DNA from: Vibrio chagasii
GTDB lineage: Bacteria; Pseudomonadota; Gammaproteobacteria; Enterobacterales; Vibrionaceae
Direction of reading: 5' to 3'
DNA length: 64,000 bases
Assembly (NCBI GenBank): GCA_041879415.1
Contig: CP090851.1
Location: 2,728,001-2,792,000 of the forward strand
The notes beneath the pieces are model-generated. The model had not been told where the DNA came from, searched no databases, and saw only the letters and a program-made list of their open reading frames with translations. The position numbers were made by a program, and so were the translations under genes. Positions 37,220 to 45,694 of the stretch are shown one piece after another (within the stretch, counting starts at the first letter, position 1; each line of letters opens with the position of its first letter).

Positions 37220-39091
37220 ATGATCAAGCCAATACGAGCGATTCTCAACACCAAGCGGAAAAATAAGCGCTTAATTAGTATTGGCTACGACATATTTGCA
37301 ATAGCAATGTCGATTTACCTTGCCGTTGCTTTAAGGTTGGGAACATATACCTTTGACGTAGGGCCTAACGAATGGGTCACATTATTCCTGACAATTTCAG
37401 TCACGATATTCACATTTACCAAACTTGGGATGTATCGTGCAGTCCTACGTTACATGATGTTTCCTGCCGTAGGTCACATCTTCCTCGCTGTATTTATCTC
37501 ATCTCTAACATTAGTGATTAGTGAGTTCTTTTTTCATAGCTTTATCCCAAGAAGCGTTCCGTTTATCTACGCAGGGTTAGCAACTCTGACCTTAGGTGGA
37601 CCAAGAATAATGATTCGCTCTGTCTATGATCAGATGATCAAGCGAAAAAAACCCAATGTATTTATCTACGGTGCAGGAGCTACTGGTCGTGAGCTAGTGT
37701 ATGCGCTAATACACGGTGATGAATATAACCCGGTTATATTATTAGACGACGACCCGAGCAAAAGGGGAAATATCTTATTTGGGCTAAAAGTCCATCACCC
37801 AAGCGAATTTGAGCAGCTTCAATCTCTTTATCAGCCAGTAAAGCTATTACTAGCTATTAATAATATTAATAAAGGTAAGCGATTAAGACTCGTAGAAAAA
37901 TTATCTGATTGGCCTATTGCAATTCAGTCTGTCCCATCGGTAGAGGACATAGCAGCAGGTAAAGCAACTGCGACAGAGATCAAAGATCTCGACGTAGCTG
38001 ATCTATTGGGCAGAGCGCCTATCACACCCGACGGTGAATTGCTGGCAAAGAATATTCATAACAAGTGTGTCATGGTAACCGGTGCCGGTGGCTCCATTGG
38101 TTCAGAGCTATGTCGTCAAATCTTGGCACAGCAACCTAAAACATTAGTTCTATTCGAACTCAATGAGTACAACCTATACAAAATTGAACAAGAACTACTT
38201 TCTACGAAGAAAAACTTAAAGAGCCAAACTCAGATCATTGCCGCTCTAGGTTCAGTCCAAAGACAGAACCGTCTTGAAAAGCTCATTAATACATATGAAA
38301 TTGAGACCCTGTATCATGCTGCCGCATACAAGCATGTTCCCCTAGTTGAGGATAATGTTGTTGAAGGGATTCGTAATAATGTTTTTGGGACACTATCCTG
38401 CGCACAAGCCGCTATAGAGTGCGGCGTGAAAAATTTCACGCTAATTTCAACCGACAAAGCCGTAAGACCAACGAATGTAATGGGTGCGAGCAAACGGATG
38501 GCAGAACTCGTTCTTCAAGCGCTTGCAGATAAAGGGACAGATACTGTCTTTACCATGGTTAGATTTGGCAATGTGTTAGGCTCTTCCGGATCGGTAGTGC
38601 CACTTTTTAAGAAGCAAATTAAAGCTGGCGGCCCTGTTACCGTTACTCATCCAGATATCATCCGTTATTTTATGCTAATACCAGAAGCTGCACAGCTTGT
38701 CATTCAGGCTGGTGCGATGGGAAACAATGGACAAGTTTTCGTACTGGATATGGGTGAACCCGTTAAAATTCTGGACCTTGCAAAACGCATGGTACATTTA
38801 ATGGGAATGAAGGAAAGCCTTAATTCAAGCTCGGATGAAGGTGATGTTGAAATCAAATTTACAGGTTTAAGACCCGGAGAGAAGCTATATGAAGAACTTC
38901 TCATTGGTGACAATGTCGAAGGAACTAGCCACGAAAAAATCATGACTGCAATGGAGAGTAAGCTCAATTGGCCAGAGATGCAGATACTATTGAACGAGCT
39001 AGACGAGTGCTGCCATGATTTTAATGTAGACTGTATTAAGCGGATATTATTAGATGCACCTACAGGCTATAATTCAAAGCCTAATCTTTAA
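37220..39091 (+). CDS. UDP-GlcNAc 4,6-dehydratase, membrane type (WbpM/FlaA1-like)
   Basis: The 623-residue protein has four N-terminal membrane segments (ISIGYDIFAIAMSIYLAVAL, WVTLFLTISVTIFTFTKLGM and others), a CoA-binding-like Rossmann module (VFIYGAGATGRELVYAL) and a C-terminal dehydratase domain with GAGGSIGSELCRQ at about residue 285, STDKAVRPTNVMGASKRMAE (the altered Met-Lys active site typical of WbpM) and GLRPGEKLYEELL. It makes UDP-2-acetamido-2,6-dideoxy-xylo-4-hexulose. It is the only sugar gene on the plus strand in this part and overlaps the convergent TagF-like gene by 11 bases. AAGGAA precedes the start. Confidence 0.92.
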   Translation: MIKPIRAILNTKRKNKRLISIGYDIFAIAMSIYLAVALRLGTYTFDVGPNEWVTLFLTISVTIFTFTKLGMYRAVLRYMMFPAVGHIFLAVFISSLTLVISEFFFHSFIPRSVPFIYAGLATLTLGGPRIMIRSVYDQMIKRKKPNVFIYGAGATGRELVYALIHGDEYNPVILLDDDPSKRGNILFGLKVHHPSEFEQLQSLYQPVKLLLAINNINKGKRLRLVEKLSDWPIAIQSVPSVEDIAAGKATATEIKDLDVADLLGRAPITPDGELLAKNIHNKCVMVTGAGGSIGSELCRQILAQQPKTLVLFELNEYNLYKIEQELLSTKKNLKSQTQIIAALGSVQRQNRLEKLINTYEIETLYHAAAYKHVPLVEDNVVEGIRNNVFGTLSCAQAAIECGVKNFTLISTDKAVRPTNVMGASKRMAELVLQALADKGTDTVFTMVRFGNVLGSSGSVVPLFKKQIKAGGPVTVTHPDIIRYFMLIPEAAQLVIQAGAMGNNGQVFVLDMGEPVKILDLAKRMVHLMGMKESLNSSSDEGDVEIKFTGLRPGEKLYEELLIGDNVEGTSHEKIMTAMESKLNWPEMQILLNELDECCHDFNVDCIKRILLDAPTGYNSKPNL

Positions 39092-40250
39092 GATGAAGAA
39101 AAATTAGTTGAGCATTCGATTCACTATGATCGTACTTGACTTGATTCAATCGATCGTTTACTTGCTTTCGCTCATTTAAATAATATGAGTTGTCGTTAAG
39201 TAACAAATCAATCTCTTCGATAAATTCACACTGCTTAGACGGTTTAGGTCCTGGCGTATTTCTATTATAATCAATTGAAAAACCTATGTTTTTTTCATAT
39301 TCACTGCGATCATAAGGAAGAAAAACCACTGGTCTCAGAGTTAATAGAAAATCGATATATATACTAGAGTAATCCGTGACGACCAAATCAAATAAACCTA
39401 AAACCTCATTAATATCATCAACTTTATGCTTATTTAAAATACATATATTATCAAGATTAGCGAACTCATCCATATGTAGATTTTCAAAGTTAGGATGTAA
39501 ACGTAAATAAACAACAGCATCTAACTCTTTTAAACTATCATTTATTAACGTAAGATTCCTGTCAGGAAAAGGGAATAAGTCAGTATCGGAGAATGGTCGC
39601 CAAGTTGGAGCGTAAAGAATTTTACGTTTGGAAGACTTAAATATATCACCTGAGTCGGCTTTAGGACAGGTGATTAAATCATTCCTCGATTGCCCGCCGA
39701 TTAAAACGCGCTCAAGAGGCATTCCGATACAATTAGCCCAGTTATCTAAAAAAAGGCTGGACGTTGATAAGAAATAACTGAAATTAGTCCTTAATATTCT
39801 GTAATAAATTTTTTTCTTCCAATTGCTATAACCTTCGCTTAATCCTATGTTTTTTAATGGAGCACCATGCCCTAAGTGAAATACATTCCTCCTAAAATTT
39901 AGAAAAAATCCTCCAATTGGTGTTTCTAGTGATGACGTTACCCAAGTTTTTGCACGCAATATATAAATAATTTCACAAATAGAACTAGAAGAAATAAAAT
40001 AATCTCCATAAACACGATTTAAATTATTTCTTTTTGAAGAGTCATTAATAACAAATTTAATTTCATACTTTCCATAGTGTTTCAGGAAATATTGAAATAG
40101 TGTCTTAGAGTTGTGATTAAACTCTAAGTTAAACTCTGAGTTAAATATTATACGATTAGACTTTCTAGGGAAAAACATCATGCATAAAGCGGGGATAGCC
40201 CCTTTAATCAGGGAAAAAAAACGATTCCAATTGTATTTATCTTTATTCAT
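39081..40250 (-). CDS. CDP-glycerol:glycan glycerophosphotransferase (TagF-like)
   Basis: The 389-residue protein has the Glyphos_transf signature: HLGHGAPLKNIGL, ILYAPTWRPFSDTD, LRLHPNFEN and VTDYSSIYIDFLLTLRPVVFLPYDR, including the catalytic-region HGAP and DYSS motifs of teichoic-acid polymerases. It would move glycerol phosphate from CDP-glycerol onto the glycan, as a side group or backbone. It lies about 140 bases after the cytidylyltransferase gene that makes CDP-glycerol. It lacks the long N-terminal domain of large TagF enzymes. Confidence 0.86.
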   Translation of the reverse strand: MNKDKYNWNRFFSLIKGAIPALCMMFFPRKSNRIIFNSEFNLEFNHNSKTLFQYFLKHYGKYEIKFVINDSSKRNNLNRVYGDYFISSSSICEIIYILRAKTWVTSSLETPIGGFFLNFRRNVFHLGHGAPLKNIGLSEGYSNWKKKIYYRILRTNFSYFLSTSSLFLDNWANCIGMPLERVLIGGQSRNDLITCPKADSGDIFKSSKRKILYAPTWRPFSDTDLFPFPDRNLTLINDSLKELDAVVYLRLHPNFENLHMDEFANLDNICILNKHKVDDINEVLGLFDLVVTDYSSIYIDFLLTLRPVVFLPYDRSEYEKNIGFSIDYNRNTPGPKPSKQCEFIEEIDLLLNDNSYYLNERKQVNDRLNQVKYDHSESNAQLIFLHLKD

Positions 40251-40389
40251 TATAAATTTCTGCTATTTAATTTTGTGATAGCGTTGAGAAAGGGTTGAGT
40301 TAATCTTTTATTGCTAGAATATATAACTCATATAATATTAATCATGATAGTCATATAAAAGATAATTAAATATCATCTTATCATTTGAT

Positions 40390-40788
40390 CTATATAGTTT
40401 TGGCGATTTCAATAATTTTTGTTGTTGATATAGAGGGTGTTCTAGGGAAGTAGACAACATCACAGATGTCAGAAAACTCATCAAACTTTCCTTGCCAATC
40501 ATCTCCCATCGCAAGAATATCAGCTTTATAATAATTAATGTATTCTCGTTTCTTTTCCAAAGATTCCTCAAAGAAAACTTCGTCTACAAACGACATTGAT
40601 TGAACAATTTTCAATCGATCATTTTCTTTATATATCGGGTATCGCTGTTTTTTGCTGAAGTTCAACTCATCACTAGATACACCTACAATAAGAGTATGTC
40701 CTAACGACGCACATCGCTCTAAAATATTCAGGTGACCAATGTGAAAAACATCAAAAGTACCAAAAGTGATTACACGTTGATTATTCAA
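40390..40788 (-). CDS. Glycerol-3-phosphate cytidylyltransferase (TagD-like)
   Basis: The 132-residue protein starts MNNQRVITFGTFDVFHIGHLNILE, with the HxGH nucleotidyl-transfer motif, and contains the RTPSISTTKII motif of the family. Length matches TagD of Bacillus (about 130). It makes CDP-glycerol from CTP and glycerol 3-phosphate. Its start overlaps the end of the upstream sialyltransferase-like gene by four bases, so it is co-translated with the ABC-exporter cluster. Confidence 0.9.
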   Translation of the reverse strand: MNNQRVITFGTFDVFHIGHLNILERCASLGHTLIVGVSSDELNFSKKQRYPIYKENDRLKIVQSMSFVDEVFFEESLEKKREYINYYKADILAMGDDWQGKFDEFSDICDVVYFPRTPSISTTKIIEIAKTI

Positions 40789-41759
40789 TCCAATACCACC
40801 TTATTGATTTGCGAATAAAGGGAAAAAAAGTGATTAACATATTTTTCCTTGACACCATCATTAGTTAAAATAGTAATTTTAACTCTCTTATCGTTTAAGA
40901 AAAATGCCTGTGTTGTATTACCGAATCCAACCAACTCTAGCACCTCATTTTCCTTAAAAAAACTTGGCACTAACTCTTCAAGTAAATACCCATTGATTTT
41001 TTTTTCCGTTGCCAACTCTTTTGGTACATCAAACGAGCTTCTAGGGTGCTTAACATATAGTACACGACTACCTTCTCTTATTTTATTTTTTAAGAACAAT
41101 ATGGTTTTTTGGTAACCTTCTAAAGGATCATTGAAGTACTCTTCATAACAAGGGGCTATAAAAATACAATCATAACTACCTATGTTTAGGTCTATATTAA
41201 TATTATGAAATAAAAAATTAATATTAACTTCATTCCTAAAATATCCAGGATAGGGATATAAAAACTTGGGAAAAATGTTAAAGTGGACGGAAGATGAGTC
41301 AATAATAGTTTTTAAATCTTTTGATTTATAGAATGCCGTAAAAAAAAACTTCCTGGCGAAACTATTCCTTGGAACATAGACAAAAGACTGCTTCTCTAGG
41401 TTAGCTGCTCCATCATCAAAAGTTAGTAAACAATCATATTTTAAAATGCCAAGCATCAATGAGATATAACCGTTACCAAGGCTTGAAATGTATAAATCAT
41501 GGCAACGATTTCTAATGGCAAATTTTATAATTGAATTAACATCTGAAAATACGTTCTTTTTCGCATAGTAAGCAAATTTTATGTTGTTAGCTTCAGACAA
41601 GCGTTCTAAAAACTGTAAATTATCTCTGTTATGACAGTCATCTATGAAAAGTATAAAGTCAAAGCTTCTCTTCTCTTTAGACAAAAGGAGACAAAATGTA
41701 TAAGCTTGTAGTTTAGTTCGACAGATACATAACCTGTCAAAACTATTGTTATCATTCAT
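40785..41759 (-). CDS. Sialyltransferase-like glycosyltransferase (GT52/polyST group)
   Basis: The 324-residue protein shows the two short motifs shared by bacterial sialyltransferases: an acidic-acidic-Gly motif in LTFDDGAANLEK (about 115-117) and an HP motif in VLYVKHPRSSF (about 238-239), then VGFGNTTQAFFL. It would transfer a nonulosonic acid from its CMP form, matching the neuABC genes in the same operon. The ATG at 41759 overlaps the sulfotransferase stop by eight bases; the open frame extends 31 codons further into that gene. Acceptor unknown. Confidence 0.65.
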   Translation of the reverse strand: MNDNNSFDRLCICRTKLQAYTFCLLLSKEKRSFDFILFIDDCHNRDNLQFLERLSEANNIKFAYYAKKNVFSDVNSIIKFAIRNRCHDLYISSLGNGYISLMLGILKYDCLLTFDDGAANLEKQSFVYVPRNSFARKFFFTAFYKSKDLKTIIDSSSVHFNIFPKFLYPYPGYFRNEVNINFLFHNINIDLNIGSYDCIFIAPCYEEYFNDPLEGYQKTILFLKNKIREGSRVLYVKHPRSSFDVPKELATEKKINGYLLEELVPSFFKENEVLELVGFGNTTQAFFLNDKRVKITILTNDGVKEKYVNHFFSLYSQINKVVLD

Positions 41760-42798
41760 AAACAAATGTGTTGAAGTCAATATTATTTTCTTCGAGGCAA
41801 TTTTTAACGTATTCCAGTAGCTCTTCATCAAAGTAATCTTTCCACTGGCCAATTTTACCCGACGTAATAAAAGAACCCTTCAGCCCTCGACTTGCTCCGA
41901 TGAGTATTTTATTTGATTTACTCTCAAATTCTTTAACACTTTTAATAGAAGAAAATTCCAACGCTTGCTCGAGAGTATTATCTTGAATCGGCAAATCTAA
42001 GTAATCTAAAATCTTTGAAAATGTTTCACGAGGAGATATCATCAAGCTTTCATAAGATATATGTAAAGCTTGCTCATTTTGACATGACTTCAATTGCTCT
42101 AAATATCTACTTACAAATGAAAATTCATTCCCTGATAACTTCTCTCGTACCATTTCAGAAAAATCTTTTGACAAACCCTTTTTAGTATATTCAAAATTAT
42201 ACAAAGATACCAAGAAGTCTAATGGGTTACGATATAAGAAAATCGCTTTATTATATTTATAATTGTCATGTAGTTTATGAGTCCCGATGATGTGGGAGTA
42301 GTTTGACTTATTGCTTATTGTGGTATCCTGCGATAACAATGAAGCAATATTAGCTTTGTAAAGATTCAAATCTGTAACATTAGGATTGAACATAGGGGTG
42401 TCAACCGTATGAAAGACGCCATTTTGAACTAGTTGATCGAAGTTAACTTGCACAGGATCTTTCGTGTCTATGTTAGCTACATAATTCGATAAAAAATTAA
42501 TAGTGTAAGTAGTCCCACACTTGGGTATAGAGCAAACAAATATACTTTTAGGTATAGTTCTGGCTACAATTTGACGATATAAAAAACATCTTAGGTCTTG
42601 TTCTTTTTTTATGCTTATTTTGCTAGCATTAGACTCAGACTCCAGACCTGAAACTTTATCATTCAACAAGTCTATCTTCTGTTCGAGTTTTAAGAATTCG
42701 CTCGTATGCCTTTCATTACTCGTTCTCAACCGCTCTGAAATCTCTTCGATTGGTCTTTGGATCATGCTAAGAATTTTATTTTCTAAAATTTTTTTCAT
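41752..42798 (-). CDS. PAPS-dependent sulfotransferase with N-terminal coiled coil
   Basis: The 348-residue protein has the 5'-phosphosulfate loop PKCGTTYT at 92-99 and the 3'-phosphate motif YRNPLDFLVSLYNFE from 189, with THKLHD between them. The first 70 residues are charged and heptad-like (IEEISERLRTSNERHTSEFL), probably a coiled coil for oligomerisation or docking. It would sulfate a sugar of the exported glycan, using PAPS. The PAPS genes (cysDNC) are 30 kb away in the same island. It sits between the ABC ATPase and a sialyltransferase-like gene. Confidence 0.85.
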   Translation of the reverse strand: MKKILENKILSMIQRPIEEISERLRTSNERHTSEFLKLEQKIDLLNDKVSGLESESNASKISIKKEQDLRCFLYRQIVARTIPKSIFVCSIPKCGTTYTINFLSNYVANIDTKDPVQVNFDQLVQNGVFHTVDTPMFNPNVTDLNLYKANIASLLSQDTTISNKSNYSHIIGTHKLHDNYKYNKAIFLYRNPLDFLVSLYNFEYTKKGLSKDFSEMVREKLSGNEFSFVSRYLEQLKSCQNEQALHISYESLMISPRETFSKILDYLDLPIQDNTLEQALEFSSIKSVKEFESKSNKILIGASRGLKGSFITSGKIGQWKDYFDEELLEYVKNCLEENNIDFNTFVYE

Positions 42799-42807
42799 TT
42801 TAAAGTT

Positions 42808-43503
42808 CTACTTATCAAAATACTCTTTATAAGCCTCAATGACTTGTTCAGGCTTCCCAATTTTTCTAACCAAGCCATCTTCAATCCAAATAACACGGTC
42901 ACACAAACGCTCGACTTGACCAAGAGAATGACTAACAAATACAACGGTCTGATCACTCTTAATCTTTTCTGTAATGGCTAACTCAGCCTTCTTTTTAAAC
43001 GCAACATCCCCAACGCTTAACGCTTCATCAATCAGTAATACATCAGGTGTAACTTTTACTGCTATCGAAAAGCCTAGTTTAGCTTTCATCCCGCTAGAAT
43101 ATGACTTTACAGGTTGATGAATAAAATCGTTAAGTTCAGAGAATTTAATAATATTTTCGATATTATCATCTAATTTTTTCCGAGAAAAGCCAGACAAAAT
43201 AGAAGATAATATTATATTATCATAGCCGCTTAAGTTCTGATCAAACCCCACTTGCAAAGAGAGCATACTTACAGAAAGGCCATCCTTGAAATAAATCTTC
43301 CCTGAATTAGGCTTCAGTATTCCCGACAAGAGCTTTAATAAAGAACTTTTCCCAGCCCCATTACGCCCTAATACACCAAGAGTTTCACCTTCATAAAGAG
43401 TAAAGCTAACATCATTCAGTGGGGTATAGGTCAACTTGTCTTGAATCTTAGTCTTTAACTTATAAGTTAGACTAACATTAGATAGTTTGATTAGCTCTTC
43501 CAT
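42808..43503 (-). CDS. wzt: ABC transporter ATPase for polysaccharide export (Wzt/KpsT type)
   Basis: The 231-residue protein has Walker A GVLGRNGAGKSS, the signature SYSSGMKAKLGFSIAV, Walker B VLLIDEALSVGD and the switch histidine in VFVSHSLGQVERLCDR. The pattern is that of polysaccharide exporters (KpsT, TagH, Wzt). It lacks the C-terminal carbohydrate-binding domain of long Wzt, so export is probably not gated by a terminal cap bound by Wzt. It overlaps the permease gene by one base (TAATG). Confidence 0.92.
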   Translation of the reverse strand: MEELIKLSNVSLTYKLKTKIQDKLTYTPLNDVSFTLYEGETLGVLGRNGAGKSSLLKLLSGILKPNSGKIYFKDGLSVSMLSLQVGFDQNLSGYDNIILSSILSGFSRKKLDDNIENIIKFSELNDFIHQPVKSYSSGMKAKLGFSIAVKVTPDVLLIDEALSVGDVAFKKKAELAITEKIKSDQTVVFVSHSLGQVERLCDRVIWIEDGLVRKIGKPEQVIEAYKEYFDK

Positions 43504-44282
43504 TAACGTAAAACTTCCCTAGTTAATTTCTCATCAAAAATAATATAAAGTAAATGGGATATGATTACTAAACAAAAAGTAAACATAAATAAAATAGAGA
43601 AGTGGTGCAAGTAGTCTATTTGTACGTTTAAAATTGCTCCTCGGTATAGACTAACAATCAAGAATATAGGGTTAAAATCAAATATGTAATGATAAGTAAA
43701 AGGAACCTTTTCAATTGAATATACAATTGCACTTCCATACATTAACACTCTCATTACACTAGGAATTAGTAACCGAACATCTCTAACAAAAGTCACAACA
43801 AAAGCGCAAATTAAGCCCATCGAAATATTGAATAAAAGATTTAACAGCATCAGAGCTGCTAAAATAATAAAGCTTACAGCACCACCAACTAAAAAGTGAT
43901 GAATTAAAGCCAAAATTAGGATTATCCCTCCCTGTTTTATAGCTTCTTGGATACCGATAGAATAAACAAAATAAAACTTTGATACTTTTATTTGGCTGAT
44001 AGTATTTCTCGCTGATATCAATGAGGCACTTGATTTTGTCACGCTCCTCGAAAACCAGAGCCAAGGTATCAAACCAACAATTAGATACTCCACAAAGTTT
44101 TCAGTACCTTTATTTAACAAGATTCCGAATACAACGAAATACACGGCTATAAATAAACCAGGCTCAAGAATAAGCCATGCGTATGACATCTTATTATCTG
44201 ACAACTCAGATTTAATGTTCAATATTGCTTTGGTGTAAGACAAGAAAATCACGTTAAAGTAACTTTCAAAATATTGCTTCAC
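43503..44282 (-). CDS. wzm: ABC transporter permease for polysaccharide export (Wzm/KpsM type)
   Basis: The 259-residue protein has six membrane segments of the ABC2 family, with LIVGLIPWLWFSRSVTKSSASLISARNTI, the typical conserved segment of Wzm/KpsM/TagG, and DFNPIFLIVSLYRGAIL near the end. With the ATPase it carries a finished, lipid-linked glycan across the inner membrane. Its ATG overlaps the stop of the upstream glycosyltransferase gene. No KpsC, KpsS, KpsD or KpsE homologue is present in the window. Confidence 0.92.
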   Translation of the reverse strand: MKQYFESYFNVIFLSYTKAILNIKSELSDNKMSYAWLILEPGLFIAVYFVVFGILLNKGTENFVEYLIVGLIPWLWFSRSVTKSSASLISARNTISQIKVSKFYFVYSIGIQEAIKQGGIILILALIHHFLVGGAVSFIILAALMLLNLLFNISMGLICAFVVTFVRDVRLLIPSVMRVLMYGSAIVYSIEKVPFTYHYIFDFNPIFLIVSLYRGAILNVQIDYLHHFSILFMFTFCLVIISHLLYIIFDEKLTREVLR

Positions 44283-45694
44283 TTTTTTAAATCCTTATTG
44301 ATTATATCTAAAAGAAAGTCTATCGTATTTGCATCGTTTTTGCATTTTTCCTTAAGCGCAACGTAGCTTTCTTGTCTACATATTTTTATCTTAAGTAAGG
44401 ATTCAATAAACATTTTGACATTTACTAAAAATGGATTTGATATTATTTTTTTGAAGCGATCTTTTTTTAATGACTCAATTTTACCTTCGTTTAATACATC
44501 TAGGATAATATCAATATCATTCTCTACTTTAATATTTTCAATAAAAAGAGAATTATATACTGATTCTATAAATGGATTTTCCAATGAGCTATCCACTTCT
44601 TCTAAGTAAGAGTCAAATTCTCTTTTTATTTCACTTCGTTTATCATCATGACTTGAATTTAATACATTAACTAAAGAGTCCAAATGAGGGATATATTGAC
44701 ATTTTAAGACACAGTTTAATAAATGTTGCCTCTTAGCTCCAAGTGAGTAAGCAACTAGTTCAGTTGAGAAACGAAAAGAAGGCACGTTATAAAAATGAGG
44801 TGCGTTGAATAAAACAGTACTTCCAAACCCTACAACCGCATCAGGTTTAATATAGTCGACAATACTTTCTGCAAGCATCGCCACCTCACTTACATCAACA
44901 AACCTTTCTTTATAATCATCTTCTAAAAGCCTGTTGATTTGTGGGAACAACTTAGCTTCAGGACGTGGGTGATCTTTAAAATAAACAACTACACCGGACG
45001 CCAAAATTTGTTTTACGGCTTTAACATGAGCATAGAGCACATCTATATAGCTTAATGGCCCCATTCTCCAAAGTGGTGCTGAAATCATCATTACCGATTG
45101 CTTAGAGAAGCTCATAGTATCTTTTTCAGCTATAGGGTCAATTAGTGTGAAGTAATCTCGAATAACTTTTTCATCATACTTTTTGAGCTTAAAAGAAACT
45201 TGTCTAAGACTTTGAGGAAGTAACTTTTCGAAATAATTCGTAGTATAATAACTAGATATTAATGACAGTCCACCCAATTCAGAGTTGTGAAAAATATCAG
45301 CACAATATCCCAACATACCTTCTTCGTAAACAACGAACTCTGAATTTTCAAAAGCTCTAAAAAAGCAATCTATTCTTAACCCGCTAGACTCCGCGTACAA
45401 GTAAACAGAACGAACATTTTCATATTTAGCTTGTAACTTCTCAGGATCTAAAGTTTTAATATCGCCATCATCACAATAATTATAAACATTATCAATCGTT
45501 ACTTGTGCATTTTTAAGTAGCTTTTTAATATTGTTAATTGCTTTTTTCTCAAAGTCAGCATTATTATCCACGGTGTTTAGCATGAATATTATGTGCTGAT
45601 TATCTGTAGATTGCTTGCTCGATGACAATGCAGCACATGCCATCACATCACAAAATCCACCACTCGAATAAATAATTGTATTCATATGACTCAT
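44279..45694 (-). CDS. Polysialyltransferase-family glycosyltransferase
   Basis: The 471-residue protein has an acidic-acidic-Gly motif in VVYEEGMLGYC (EEG at 124-126), the HP motif in VVYFKDHPRPEAKLFP (242-243) and VVGFGSTVLFNAP (289-293), the arrangement of the alpha-2,8-polysialyltransferase group. It probably transfers the sialic acid made by NeuABC, possibly repeatedly. The last 150 residues are charged with no clear domain. Start chosen at the ATGA overlap with the upstream gene stop, with AGGA nine bases before; a start three codons later is possible. Confidence 0.72.
   Translation of the reverse strand: MSHMNTIIYSSGGFCDVMACAALSSSKQSTDNQHIIFMLNTVDNNADFEKKAINNIKKLLKNAQVTIDNVYNYCDDGDIKTLDPEKLQAKYENVRSVYLYAESSGLRIDCFFRAFENSEFVVYEEGMLGYCADIFHNSELGGLSLISSYYTTNYFEKLLPQSLRQVSFKLKKYDEKVIRDYFTLIDPIAEKDTMSFSKQSVMMISAPLWRMGPLSYIDVLYAHVKAVKQILASGVVVYFKDHPRPEAKLFPQINRLLEDDYKERFVDVSEVAMLAESIVDYIKPDAVVGFGSTVLFNAPHFYNVPSFRFSTELVAYSLGAKRQHLLNCVLKCQYIPHLDSLVNVLNSSHDDKRSEIKREFDSYLEEVDSSLENPFIESVYNSLFIENIKVENDIDIILDVLNEGKIESLKKDRFKKIISNPFLVNVKMFIESLLKIKICRQESYVALKEKCKNDANTIDFLLDIINKDLKK

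Noticed and set aside
40338..40571. 77-codon frame overlapping the TagD-like gene
   Set aside because: Shifted frame of the TagD-like coding region, which has full motifs.
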